Assembly: GCF_001021505.1 (NCBI RefSeq)
Contig: NZ_LDPO01000020.1
Location: 1-64,000, forward strand
Reading direction: 5' to 3'
Source: Mycolicibacter heraklionensis
GTDB taxonomy: Bacteria > Actinomycetota > Actinomycetes > Mycobacteriales > Mycobacteriaceae
DNA length: 64,000 nucleotides
The stretch's first letter is position 1; every line of letters starts with the position of its first letter. Under the pieces are notes generated by a model that saw only the letters and a program-made list of their open reading frames with translations, was not told the DNA's origin and made no database searches. This document shows, piece after piece, positions 52,808-61,211 of this stretch. A program made the translations under genes and the position numbers.

Positions 52808-52893
52808 CAAGTCCGTGACGAGATCCGTCCGCAACGGCGTGTTGCGGCTGACGCGAGACGTTCGGCGGCGTCGGAGTTTGCCATGATGGTCGG

Positions 52894-53520
52894 GTGAGCG
52901 ACACAAAGGTGAAGTCCGGCCCGGGGCGTCCGGCCGGGGCGGACAGCGGCGACACCCGGCAGCGGGTGATCGATGCAGCGTGCCGTTGTTTCGCCGAGCA
53001 CGGCTACGGCCCGGCAACCAACAGTCTCATCGCCGAGTTGGCCGGGGTCACGGCCGGTGCGGTGTACTACCACTACGGAACCAAGAGCAAGCTTTTCGAC
53101 GCCGTCTGTGAGGACGTGTACGGCAAGATCATCGCCCGCTCGACGGCGGTGGCGATGGCCACTCCGCAGTCCGTGCACGGGCTGCTGCGGTCGGTGCTGG
53201 CGGAGTCGATGCGGATCAACCACGAGTCGCCCGCCCTGGCTGGTTTCGTGGCCACCGCTCCGATCGACGCCCGTCGTCACCCCGAACTCACCGAGGCGTT
53301 CGGCAAGCAGGCCGTCCGGATGACCGAGACCCTCGCCGCGGCGGTGCGAAACGGACAGGACCATGGACTGATTCCCGCCGACCGCGACCCCGTTGCGGTG
53401 GCCCACCTGATCGGCGCCATCGTCGACGGCTTCGCGCACGCCGCCGCAGCGACCGACGCCGCGGCGATGGACGCCATGACCGCACTCTTCGATTCGCTGC
53501 TGCTGAGCGCCAGCGAGTAG
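52894..53520 (+). CDS. TetR-family regulator of the catabolic cluster
   Basis: A 208-residue repressor. The N-terminal HTH spans about residues 25-72 (QRVIDAACRCFAEHGYGPATNSLIAELAGVTAGAVYYHYGTKSKLF). The C-terminal ligand domain is Ala-rich with several Met. It sits between the Rieske gene and the E1-alpha gene, 86 bases after the former. Two similar 16-bp sites at 50552 and 53592 are probable operators, so it may control both divergent operons and the downstream genes in response to the substrate. GTG start at 52894. Confidence 0.9.
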   Translation: MSDTKVKSGPGRPAGADSGDTRQRVIDAACRCFAEHGYGPATNSLIAELAGVTAGAVYYHYGTKSKLFDAVCEDVYGKIIARSTAVAMATPQSVHGLLRSVLAESMRINHESPALAGFVATAPIDARRHPELTEAFGKQAVRMTETLAAAVRNGQDHGLIPADRDPVAVAHLIGAIVDGFAHAAAATDAAAMDAMTALFDSLLLSASE

Positions 53521-53591
53521 CTGCCACCCCCGCCTCGCCACCGCGCCTCTGACGGTCATTGACAGTGGATCGTGACCGGTGTTACAAATTA

Positions 53592-53607
53592 ATTATTGAA
53601 CCAACTA
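53592..53607. promoter_or_regulatory. Candidate TetR operator upstream of the E1-alpha gene
   Basis: The reverse complement TAGTTGGTTCAATAAT matches the 50552 site at 13 of 16 positions and contains the perfect half-sites TTG-GTT-CAA. It ends 15 bases before the GTG start, overlapping an AT-rich stretch that probably holds the promoter. Confidence 0.5.
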
Positions 53608-53622
53608 ATAGAGGGGAGCGCC

Positions 53623-54615
53623 GTGGCCGCCTCCGAAAACGTCGCGGGTCCGGACAACTCCACGCTGACGCGGATCTTCACCACCGCCACCCGGATCAAA
53701 CTGTGCGACGAGAAATTCCGCTCGCTGATCCTCACCGGGCAGGTCAGCGCCCAGTACTACTCACCGCGCGGCCAAGAGATCATCCCGGCGTCGATCGGCG
53801 CCCTGCTCAAGCCCACCGACTACGTGGTCACCACCTACCGCGGGCTGCATGACCACCTGGCCAAGGGCGTGCCGATGCCGGAGCTGTGGGCCGAGTTCAT
53901 GGGCAAGGCCACCGGCACCTGCAAGGGCAAAGGCGGACCGATGCACATCACCCATCCGGCGTCGGGGCTGATGGTCACCACCGGCATCGTGGGAGGCGGC
54001 CTGCCGATTGCCGCCGGGCTGGCCCTGTCCGCGCAGCTGCAGGGCGGCGACCGGGTCACGGTGGTCAACTTCGGTGACGGCGCCACCAACATCGGGGCCT
54101 TCCACGAGGCGTGCAATCTGGCCGGCCTGTGGAAACTGCCGGTGGTCTTCTGCTGCCAGAACAACCGGTACGCCGAACACACCTCGTTCGAGGACGGCAC
54201 CAGTGTGGAGCGGATCGCCGACCGCGCCGCCAGCTACAACATGCCCGGTGTGCGGGTGGACGGCAACGACCCGATCGCGATGTACGCCGCGGCGAAGCGC
54301 GCCATCGAGCGAGCCCGTGCCGGGGAAGGTCCCACCCTCATCGAGGCGATGACCTTCCGGTTCTACGGCCACCAGATGTCCGACGGCAACGAATACATGA
54401 AGCCCGGCGAGCTCGACGAGGCGCGCGCCGCCGACCCGGTGCTGGCCTTCCGGGAATGGCTGATCGACAACGACGTGCTCACCGCCGCCGACGTCGAGGC
54501 CATCGAGGCCGACGCCAAGTCCGAGATCGCGGCGGCGGTGAAGTTCGCCCTGGACAGTCCCGAACCGCCGCTGTCGGAAGGGCTGACCGACGTGTACGAG
54601 GAGGCGCTGGCGTGA
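53623..54615 (+). CDS. 2-oxoacid dehydrogenase E1 alpha subunit (AcoA/PDH type)
   Basis: A 330-residue thiamine-diphosphate enzyme subunit. The ThDP/Mg motif is GDGATNIGAFHEACNLAGLWKLPVVFCCQNN near residue 155, with the phosphorylation-loop region FYGHQMSDGNEY near 250. Residues around IVGGGLPIAAGLAL match acetoin and branched-chain E1-alpha. Together with the next gene it forms an alpha2beta2 E1 that decarboxylates a 2-oxoacid (or cleaves acetoin) and passes the acyl group to a lipoyl domain. GTG at 53623 has GAGGGGAG at 53611-53618. Confidence 0.9.
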   Translation: MAASENVAGPDNSTLTRIFTTATRIKLCDEKFRSLILTGQVSAQYYSPRGQEIIPASIGALLKPTDYVVTTYRGLHDHLAKGVPMPELWAEFMGKATGTCKGKGGPMHITHPASGLMVTTGIVGGGLPIAAGLALSAQLQGGDRVTVVNFGDGATNIGAFHEACNLAGLWKLPVVFCCQNNRYAEHTSFEDGTSVERIADRAASYNMPGVRVDGNDPIAMYAAAKRAIERARAGEGPTLIEAMTFRFYGHQMSDGNEYMKPGELDEARAADPVLAFREWLIDNDVLTAADVEAIEADAKSEIAAAVKFALDSPEPPLSEGLTDVYEEALA

Positions 54616-55622
54616 GCGAGCAACCGATGTCGGGGTTCCAGGCGGTATGCAGCGCGCTTGACGACGCGCTGGGCCGCGACCCGTCGGTGATCCTGCTCGG
54701 TGAGGACATCGCCGACCCCAGCGGCGGGGTGTTCAAGACGCAGGTGGGGTTGTCCACCAAGTACGGCGCTCATCGGGTGCGGGCCACGCCGATCAGCGAG
54801 CAGGCCATTGTCGGTGCGGCGATCGGCGCCGCGATCGGCGGGATGCGCCCGGTCGCCGAGATCATGCTGATGGACTTCCTCGCCGTCTGCATGGACCAGC
54901 TCTCCAACCACGCCGCCAAACTGCGCTACATGTCCGGCGGGCAGACGACCGTGCCGCTGACCATCCGCTGCGCCGCCGGTGCCGGAATGCAGTTCGGCGC
55001 CCAGCATTCGGAGATGCTGGAAGCCTGGCTGACCCACATTCCCGGCCTGAAAGTCGTGGTGCCCAGCAACCCCGCCGACGCCAAAGGACTGTTGACCGCA
55101 GCCATCTTCGACCCGGACCCGGTTGTGGTGGTAGAGCAGAGCCTGCTGTATTTCGGGCCACCGCAACCGGTTCCGACCGGCCACCACCTGGTTCCACTCG
55201 GCAGTGCCGCCACCGTGCGGCCGGGCAGCGACATCACCCTGATCAGCTACGGCCGGCAGGTGCACGACGCGCTGGCCGCCGCCGAACGGCTGGCGCAGGA
55301 CTCCATCGACGCCGAGGTGATCGATCTGCGGTCCCTGGTGCCGTTGGACGAGAACACCATCCTGGCGTCGGTCGGGCGCACCCGGCACGCCGTCGTCGTC
55401 CATGAGGCGGTGCGCCGCAGCGGCTTCGGCGCCGAGCTGGCCAGCCTCATCACCGAGAACCTCTTCGATGAGCTGGGTTCCCCGGTGCAGCGAGTGGCCG
55501 GCGCCAACACCCCGATTCCGTTCGCGAAAGTTCTCGAGGACGCGTTCGTGCCCCACCCCGATCAGATCGTCGCAGCCGCCAAGGCGACGCTGGCCCGGTC
55601 GCGGACCGCGCTGAGGGGATAG
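54612..55622 (+). CDS. 2-oxoacid dehydrogenase E1 beta subunit (AcoB/PDH type)
   Basis: A 336-residue E1-beta subunit. It has the transketolase central domain starting VILLGEDIADPSGGVFKTQVGL, the conserved RVRATPISEQAIVGAAIGAAIGG, MDFLAVCMDQLSNHAAKLRYMSGG, and a transketolase C-terminal domain (EVIDLRSLVPLDENTILASVGRTRHAVVVHEA). The GTG at 54612 overlaps the alpha-subunit stop by 4 bases. No E2 or E3 gene follows; only a free lipoyl domain is found at 61212. Confidence 0.92.
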   Translation: MSEQPMSGFQAVCSALDDALGRDPSVILLGEDIADPSGGVFKTQVGLSTKYGAHRVRATPISEQAIVGAAIGAAIGGMRPVAEIMLMDFLAVCMDQLSNHAAKLRYMSGGQTTVPLTIRCAAGAGMQFGAQHSEMLEAWLTHIPGLKVVVPSNPADAKGLLTAAIFDPDPVVVVEQSLLYFGPPQPVPTGHHLVPLGSAATVRPGSDITLISYGRQVHDALAAAERLAQDSIDAEVIDLRSLVPLDENTILASVGRTRHAVVVHEAVRRSGFGAELASLITENLFDELGSPVQRVAGANTPIPFAKVLEDAFVPHPDQIVAAAKATLARSRTALRG

Positions 55623-55626
55623 CCGG

Positions 55627-57135
55627 TTGGTCTACGGGATTGCGCAGCATGCCGAGCGCGACGACGGAGTGGCCCTCACCGATGGGGTCGCCGCATGGAC
55701 GTGGCCGCAACTGAATTCGCTGCTCAACCGGGCCGTTCACTGGCTGCTGTCGCTGGGGGTCGAACCCGGACAGCGGATTGCGGTGATGGCCGAGAACAGC
55801 GCGCACACCGCGCTGGCGCACCTGGCGACCACCTACGCGGGACTGTCAGTGGTGCCGGTGAGCTACCACCTCGCCGCCGGCGAAGTCGGCTACATCCTGC
55901 GGGACGCGTCGGTGCACACCGTGCTGTGCAGTGCGCGCGCCGCGGCGACCGTGCGTGAGGCGGATCTGGACGTCGCCGTAGTGGACTGGGACGAATTCGA
56001 CCGCGCTGTGGCGTCGTATTCCGGCGCCGAGCCGTCGGACGCGATCACACCGGCGGCTCCGCTCTACTACACCTCCGGCACCACCGGGCGGCCCAAGGGT
56101 GTGGAGCTTCCCCCGCAGATGTTCCCGGGTGGTGCATCCATGGTGGACCACGTCGAGCAGATCAGAGCGTCGCGGATCCGTCCGGCCGGAAAGCATCTGG
56201 TGGTCGCGCCGATGCACCACACCGGCCCGATCACCGGCGTGCGCGGCCTGATGGTCGGCACCACGCTGGTCATTGCGCCCAAGTTCGACGCGGAGGCGGT
56301 GCTGGCCGCCATCGACGCGCACCGGATCGCGTCATCGATGATGGTGCCCACCCATTTCTCACGAATGCTGGCCCTGCCCAAGAGTATTCGGGATCGTTAC
56401 GACGTCAGCAGCTTGCGCAGCATCATTCATACCGGCGCGGCGTGTCCGGTGCACGTGAAACGGGCGATGATCGACTGGTTCGGGCCGGTGTTCATCGAGG
56501 CATACGGGTCTACCGAGGCGGGCACCATCACCATGATCGACTCAGGCGAATGGTTGGCTCACCCCGGTTCGGTCGGGCGGGCGCTGCCCGGCTGCGAGGT
56601 GACCATCCGCAGCGAAGACGGCACCGTGTTGCCCAGCGGCGAATCCGGTCTGGTCTGTGTGGAATCGACTACCGGGCACCGGCCCAGCTACCACGGTGAT
56701 CCGGAGAAGACACGGCGCAGCTACGTCGCTGACGGGGTCTTTGCGATCGGCGAGATCGGCTACCTCGATGCCGACGGCTATCTGTATCTGACCGATCGGG
56801 CCTCCGACATGGTGGTCAGCGGCGGAGTGAACCTGTATCCGGCCGAGTCCGAGGAGGTGCTGCGCACCCACGCGAGCGTCCGCGACGTCGCGGTGATCGG
56901 CATCCCGCACGACGATCTCGGTGAACAGCTCTGCGCGCTGGTGGTCGCCGACCCCGGCACCGACCCCGCCGAGCTCGTCGCCTGGTGCCGGGCCCGGTTG
57001 TCGCACTACAAGTGTCCAAGCGTGGTGGAGCTGGTGGAGTTCGAGCTGCGCTCGGCGATGGGCAAGATCAACAAGCGTCAGCTGCGCGACGGCTACCTGG
57101 CTGCGCGCCGAGCGTCCGAAGCGGTGAGCTCCTGA
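55627..57135 (+). CDS. Acyl-CoA synthetase (FadD-type AMP-forming ligase)
   Basis: A 502-residue ANL-superfamily ligase that activates a carboxylic acid as its CoA thioester. The P-loop is YYTSGTTGRPKGV near residue 147, A5 is EAYGSTEAGTI, A7 is GEIGYLDADGYLYLTDR, and the C-terminal catalytic Lys is in MGKINKRQ near residue 482. The start is TTG at 55627, 4 bases after the E1-beta stop. It probably activates the acid released after oxidative cleavage and aldehyde oxidation. It overlaps the next gene by one base. Confidence 0.93.
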   Translation: MVYGIAQHAERDDGVALTDGVAAWTWPQLNSLLNRAVHWLLSLGVEPGQRIAVMAENSAHTALAHLATTYAGLSVVPVSYHLAAGEVGYILRDASVHTVLCSARAAATVREADLDVAVVDWDEFDRAVASYSGAEPSDAITPAAPLYYTSGTTGRPKGVELPPQMFPGGASMVDHVEQIRASRIRPAGKHLVVAPMHHTGPITGVRGLMVGTTLVIAPKFDAEAVLAAIDAHRIASSMMVPTHFSRMLALPKSIRDRYDVSSLRSIIHTGAACPVHVKRAMIDWFGPVFIEAYGSTEAGTITMIDSGEWLAHPGSVGRALPGCEVTIRSEDGTVLPSGESGLVCVESTTGHRPSYHGDPEKTRRSYVADGVFAIGEIGYLDADGYLYLTDRASDMVVSGGVNLYPAESEEVLRTHASVRDVAVIGIPHDDLGEQLCALVVADPGTDPAELVAWCRARLSHYKCPSVVELVEFELRSAMGKINKRQLRDGYLAARRASEAVSS

Positions 57136-58112
57136 TGCCGGCGGCCGGGCTCGACGCCGCGCGGATGTTCGCATTCACCGACGAACACGACGCGCTACGC
57201 GGTGTGCTGCGTGACTACTTCGCCGCTACCGCAGATCTGGAGCGCGGACTCCGGTGGCAGCGCCTGCTCACCGAGATCGGCCTGGACGATCTGCTGTTCA
57301 ACGACGGTGGATCGGCGGTCGAATTGGCGATCCTGGCCGAAGAATCCGGGGCCGCCTTATTCGACGGACCGCTGCTCTCGGCGACGGTGGTGGGCCCGCT
57401 GGCCAATGCGCCCGCATTCGACCGAGTGCGCAACGGGGAGCGCGGGGTATCGGCGGCGGTCTCACTGACCCGGGTCGACGGCGAGCGTTCCGATCACTGT
57501 TGGGATTTCAGCGACGACACCGTCGTGGTGGGTGCGACCGACGGCGGACTGGTGCTCGGCACAGAGCTGCGGGCCCTGTCCGGTTTGGACCTGTCTCGGA
57601 CCATGGGCCGCGGCACCGACGTGGGAACACCGCTGGATTGTTCGCCGGAAACCGTGACCGCGATGCGCCGCCGCGGCGACCTGGCGCTCTCCGCGGAGCT
57701 CCTCGGGGTGGCGCAGCGGGCGCTGGACGGCACCGTCGACTATGTCAGCCAGCGCGTGCAATTCGGCAGAACGATCGGATCGTTCCAAGCCATCAAACAT
57801 CGGCTGGCCGACCTGCTCGCCCAGGTGGAGCTGACTCGCTCCGCCGTGTACGCCGCTGCCTGGCAGTTCCCGGACGGCACTGCCCAGGCCGAGCTGGACC
57901 TCGCCGTGGCCGCCGCACTCGCGCGGCAGACCGCCGTCGAGATGACCAAGGCCGCCGTTCAATTGCACGGCGGAATCGCGATCACCTGGGAGCACTGGGC
58001 GCACCGCTACCTGCGCCGGGCCCACGCGGTGACCGCTCTCACCGGAACCGCGGCACACCACCGGCGCCGGCTGGCCGCGCTGATCGGCACGGGGGAGTGT
58101 GCCGATGGCTGA
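57135..58112 (+). CDS. Acyl-CoA dehydrogenase subunit, short form A
   Basis: A 325-residue acyl-CoA dehydrogenase-like protein, shorter than the usual 380-400. The C-terminal helical domain is clear (RVQFGRTIGSFQAIKHRLADLLAQVE, then KAAVQLHGGIAITWEHWAHRYLRRA), but the central beta-domain is reduced. Together with the next, complementary gene it resembles the heteromeric alpha2beta2 FadE pairs of steroid side-chain degradation, in which neither chain is complete alone. The ATG at 57135 overlaps the ligase stop (TGATG). Which subunit holds the catalytic base is not clear from reading. Confidence 0.87.
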   Translation: MPAAGLDAARMFAFTDEHDALRGVLRDYFAATADLERGLRWQRLLTEIGLDDLLFNDGGSAVELAILAEESGAALFDGPLLSATVVGPLANAPAFDRVRNGERGVSAAVSLTRVDGERSDHCWDFSDDTVVVGATDGGLVLGTELRALSGLDLSRTMGRGTDVGTPLDCSPETVTAMRRRGDLALSAELLGVAQRALDGTVDYVSQRVQFGRTIGSFQAIKHRLADLLAQVELTRSAVYAAAWQFPDGTAQAELDLAVAAALARQTAVEMTKAAVQLHGGIAITWEHWAHRYLRRAHAVTALTGTAAHHRRRLAALIGTGECADG

Positions 58113-59100
58113 CCAGAGCTTCGACCCCGACACCGCTCGACGCTGGTATGAGTCGGCCAGCGCCCAAGCCGATCTGCCGGTGCACCATTTCGTACCGCTC
58201 ACCCTGATCGGCCCGGCCGTCATCGAATGGGGCACCGACGAGCAGCGCCGCCGGTACCTTCCCGGGATCGTCTCCGGTGACGACATGTGGTGCCAGTTGT
58301 TCAGCGAACCGGGCGCCGGGTCCGACCTGGCCAGCCTGGCCACCCGCGCGGTACCGGACGGCGCCGGGGGCTGGATCGTCGACGGGCAGAAGGTATGGAG
58401 CTCCTTCGCTGACCTGTCTCGGTACGGAATGCTGTTGGCGCGCACCGATGTCGACCAGCCGAAGAACGCCGGCATCACCTGCTTCGTCGTCGACCTGGCG
58501 GCTGCGGGGGTGACGGTGCGGCCGTTGCGCCAGATGACCGGCAGCGAACACTTCTGCGAAGTCTTCTTGGAAGGCGTCGCCCTGCCCGCCGACGCCATGC
58601 TCGGACCGCTGAACGGTGGCTGGCGGGTGGCGATGTCGACCCTGACCGCCGAACGATCCGGCCTGTCGGAGTCGTCGGCCGCCAGCGGGGTGGAGATCGG
58701 CCCGGTGGTGGAGCTGGCCCGGCGCCGCGGTGGCTGGCAGGACGGGATGCTGTCCGACCGGCTGGCCTCGCTGATCGCCACCGAACGCGCACTGTCGCTG
58801 ACCAACCTGCGACTGCACAACACCGGCGACGCCAAAGGATCCATCACCAAACTGCTGCAATCCGAGCTCTCCCAGCGCATCAGCGAACTGGCCTTCGACC
58901 TGGCCGGGCCGTCGGCCGCGTGCTGGGACGGCGACGAGGAACCGGCCGAGACCTACGGACTGCTGGACAGCCGCCGGCTCACCGTCGCCGGTGGGACCTC
59001 GGAGATTCAGCGCAACATCATCGCCGAGCGGGTACTCGGACTCGAGCGCGAGCCCGACCTCGACCGCGGCCGACCCTGGCGCGAACTGCGGCGGGGCTGA
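58105..59100 (+). CDS. Acyl-CoA dehydrogenase subunit, short form B
   Basis: A 331-residue acyl-CoA dehydrogenase lacking about the first 60 residues of the N-terminal helical domain. The middle domain is well kept: QLFSEPGAGSDLASLATRA, WIVDGQKVWSSFAD, and GSEHFCEVFLEGVALPAD. The C terminus has VAGGTSEIQRNIIAERVLGL. The ATG at 58105 overlaps the preceding gene by 8 bases with GGGGGAG at 58091-58097. It is the probable partner of the preceding short form. Confidence 0.9.
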   Translation: MADQSFDPDTARRWYESASAQADLPVHHFVPLTLIGPAVIEWGTDEQRRRYLPGIVSGDDMWCQLFSEPGAGSDLASLATRAVPDGAGGWIVDGQKVWSSFADLSRYGMLLARTDVDQPKNAGITCFVVDLAAAGVTVRPLRQMTGSEHFCEVFLEGVALPADAMLGPLNGGWRVAMSTLTAERSGLSESSAASGVEIGPVVELARRRGGWQDGMLSDRLASLIATERALSLTNLRLHNTGDAKGSITKLLQSELSQRISELAFDLAGPSAACWDGDEEPAETYGLLDSRRLTVAGGTSEIQRNIIAERVLGLEREPDLDRGRPWRELRRG

Positions 59101-59101
59101 G

Positions 59102-59431
59102 ATGGCCACCGTCACCGTCCAACCGTCCGGCGTCCGATTCGGCGCCGCTGACGGGCAGACCATCATGGCCGCCGCCGAAGCCGCCGGTTACCGCTGGCCG
59201 ACGATCTGCGGCGGTAACGGCGAATGCCTGGTCTGCCATGTCGAGGTTCTCGCACACCCGGATCGGCTGGCCCCGCCGAGTGAGACCGAATCCCGTGCGG
59301 TTCGCGGCATCTCCGGTGATCACGGCGGGCGCGGGGACCAGGTCCGGCTGGCTTGCCAGGCCGCCGTCCATGGCGACGTCGTCATCCGCAAGCGCGGGGT
59401 GCGTGCCCGCAGACAGGAGCCCAGCGCATGA
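59102..59431 (+). CDS. [2Fe-2S] ferredoxin, adrenodoxin-like
   Basis: A 109-residue ferredoxin. The cluster ligands are in ICGGNGECLVCHVEV (Cx5Cx2C), with the fourth Cys in VRLACQA near residue 86. The Cx5Cx2C spacing fits the adrenodoxin/putidaredoxin type that serves P450 and Rieske oxygenases. The ATG at 59102 is one base after the acyl-CoA dehydrogenase stop, and its own stop overlaps the next gene (ATGA). No matching reductase is seen. Confidence 0.88.
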   Translation: MATVTVQPSGVRFGAADGQTIMAAAEAAGYRWPTICGGNGECLVCHVEVLAHPDRLAPPSETESRAVRGISGDHGGRGDQVRLACQAAVHGDVVIRKRGVRARRQEPSA

Positions 59432-59853
59432 CCGCCGAACCGATCGACTCCGCGATCATGGAACTCGTCGACGGCGAAGTCCGGCTGCTCGGCGGGCGAT
59501 GTGCGGACTGCGGGGAGATCAGCTTCCCGCGCGCGGACAGCTGCCCGCGCTGCGGCGCCGGCCGGGTCGAGCCGGTCCGGCTGGCCGACCGCGGTGAGCT
59601 GTGGAGCTGGACCATTCAGCGCTTCCCGCCGCCCAGCCCGCCGTATCTGCCAGCCGGTGACGAGTTCACGCCCTTCGGTGTGGGCTATGTCGAACTGCCC
59701 GGCGAGGTCATCGTCGAGACCCGACTCACCGAATCCGATCCGGACCGGCTGCGTATCGGGATGCCGATGCGGCTCACCGGGATCGAGGTACAGGCCGAAA
59801 CCGGCACCGCAACCACGTTCGCGTTTACACCGGACGAGAAGGAGGGACGCTGA
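59428..59853 (+). CDS. Zn-ribbon OB-fold protein (DUF35), thiolase partner
   Basis: A 141-residue DUF35 protein. The N-terminal zinc ribbon has CADC and CPRC, 14 residues apart, followed by an OB-fold (LADRGELWSWTIQRF ... FGVGYVELPGEVIVETRL). DUF35 proteins bind and activate SCP2-type thiolases or aldolases, as in ChsH2-Ltp2. The thiolase gene is next, overlapping by one base, which supports this pairing. Confidence 0.9.
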   Translation: MTAEPIDSAIMELVDGEVRLLGGRCADCGEISFPRADSCPRCGAGRVEPVRLADRGELWSWTIQRFPPPSPPYLPAGDEFTPFGVGYVELPGEVIVETRLTESDPDRLRIGMPMRLTGIEVQAETGTATTFAFTPDEKEGR

Positions 59854-60998
59854 TGTCATCCGTGGCCATCATCGGCATCGGCTGTCGGCCGTTCGGCCGC
59901 TACCTCGACACCACCGCCCGCAAGGAGGCCGTGCGTGCGGTGCGCGCCGCGCTCGACGACGCCGCGATGTCCTGGGGTGACATCGATTACGCGGTCGGCG
60001 GCAGCATGGACGGCGGTTCGGCGGACACTCTGGTCGCCGATCTCGGACTGACCGGGGTGCCGTTCGTCAACGTGCTCAACGGTTGCGCCACCGGCACCAG
60101 TTCACTGGTCGCTGCGGTGCAGGCGATCGGTTCGGGGGCCGCCGAGACGGCGCTGGTCGTCGGTTTCGACTCGCATCCGCGGGGCGCGTTCGCGATCCGG
60201 CCGGAAGCACTGGGCCTGGGGCGGTGGTACGGCACCACCGGATTGGCCATGACGTCACAGTTCTTTGCGTTGAAGATCCAGCGCTATCTGCACGAGCACG
60301 GGCTGCCCGCGCGGCTGCTGGAAACAGTAGCGAGCAAGGCGTTCCGCAACGGGGCGCTGAACCCGAACGCCTGGCGGCGCAAGCCGCTGACCGAGGCCGA
60401 CGTGCGTGAGTCGATGATGCTGTCCGACCCACTGCGCCAGTACATGCTCTGCTCGCCCGGGGACGGCGCCGCCGCTCTGGTGCTGTGTCGGGCCGACCGC
60501 GCCAAGCAGTATCGCGCCGATCCGGTGTACATCGCGGGCGCGGCCGTGCGGACCCGGCGGCCCGGATCTTTCGAGGTGCTCAGCCCGTCGCTGTCGGTGC
60601 GCCGCGGTGTTAGTCCGAGTGTGGATGCGGCAGCAGCGGCGTTCGCGGCGGCCGGTATCGGTCCCGGCGAGGTCGACCTGGCCCAGCTGCAGGACACCGA
60701 CGCCGGGGCGGAGCTCATCCACCTGGCCGAGACGGGCCTGTGCGAACACGGCGCGCAGACCGACCTCATTGACGCGGGCGCCACCGAACTCACCGGCCGG
60801 CTGCCGATCAACACCGACGGCGGCTGCCTGGCCAACGGCGAGCCGATCGGCGCGTCGGGGCTGCGCCAGATCCACGAGAACGTACTCCAGCTGCGCGGCG
60901 CGGCGGGCGGTCGTCAGGTCGGCGGAACGCCCCGGGTGGCGTTCTCCCACGTTTACGGCGCGCCGGGGCTGAGCGCCTGCACCGTCCTGACCCGGTGA
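59853..60998 (+). CDS. SCP2/Ltp2-type thiolase or acyl-CoA aldolase
   Basis: A 381-residue thiolase-fold enzyme. The active-site Cys region is VLNGCATGTSSLVAAVQAI near residue 77, and the C-terminal part has NTDGGCLANGEPIGASGLRQIHE and AFSHVYGAPGLSACTVL. These fit the lipid-transfer-protein-type thiolases such as Ltp2, which with a DUF35 partner carry out retro-aldol cleavage of a beta-hydroxyacyl-CoA. Thus it may do a carbon-carbon cleavage after the acyl-CoA dehydrogenase step, not a standard thiolysis. The ATG overlaps the DUF35 stop by one base. Confidence 0.88.
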   Translation: MSSVAIIGIGCRPFGRYLDTTARKEAVRAVRAALDDAAMSWGDIDYAVGGSMDGGSADTLVADLGLTGVPFVNVLNGCATGTSSLVAAVQAIGSGAAETALVVGFDSHPRGAFAIRPEALGLGRWYGTTGLAMTSQFFALKIQRYLHEHGLPARLLETVASKAFRNGALNPNAWRRKPLTEADVRESMMLSDPLRQYMLCSPGDGAAALVLCRADRAKQYRADPVYIAGAAVRTRRPGSFEVLSPSLSVRRGVSPSVDAAAAAFAAAGIGPGEVDLAQLQDTDAGAELIHLAETGLCEHGAQTDLIDAGATELTGRLPINTDGGCLANGEPIGASGLRQIHENVLQLRGAAGGRQVGGTPRVAFSHVYGAPGLSACTVLTR

Positions 60999-61009
60999 TC
61001 GGAGGAACC

Positions 61010-61201
61010 GTGAAAGTGCTTGTCGACCAAGACCGCTGCGTCGGTCACGGAATATGCGAGATGAAAGCCCCGGACGTCTTCGCCATCGGCGACGACGGCG
61101 TCTCACACGTGCTTGTCGACGAGATCTCCGACGATCACCGCGATGCGGTGGCCGACGCGGTGGCGTCCTGCCCGAGCCAGGCGTTGCGGCTCACCGACTA
61201 G
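61010..61201 (+). CDS. Small ferredoxin ([3Fe-4S]-type, P450-associated)
   Basis: A 63-residue ferredoxin. The cluster motif starts DRCVGHGICEMKAPDVF (Cx5C) and the last ligand is in SCPSQALRL; only three Cys are at ligand positions, so a [3Fe-4S] cluster is expected. Such proteins (SuaB/Rv0763c type) donate electrons to bacterial P450s, so the P450 at 49246 is a likely partner. GTG at 61010 has GGAGG at 61001-61005. Confidence 0.88.
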   Translation: MKVLVDQDRCVGHGICEMKAPDVFAIGDDGVSHVLVDEISDDHRDAVADAVASCPSQALRLTD

Positions 61202-61211
61202 GAAGGTTGCG

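Noticed and set aside
51458..53017. A 519-codon minus-strand frame opposite the Rieske gene
   Set aside because: Spans a gene boundary and the start of the TetR gene with no domain; antisense shadow.
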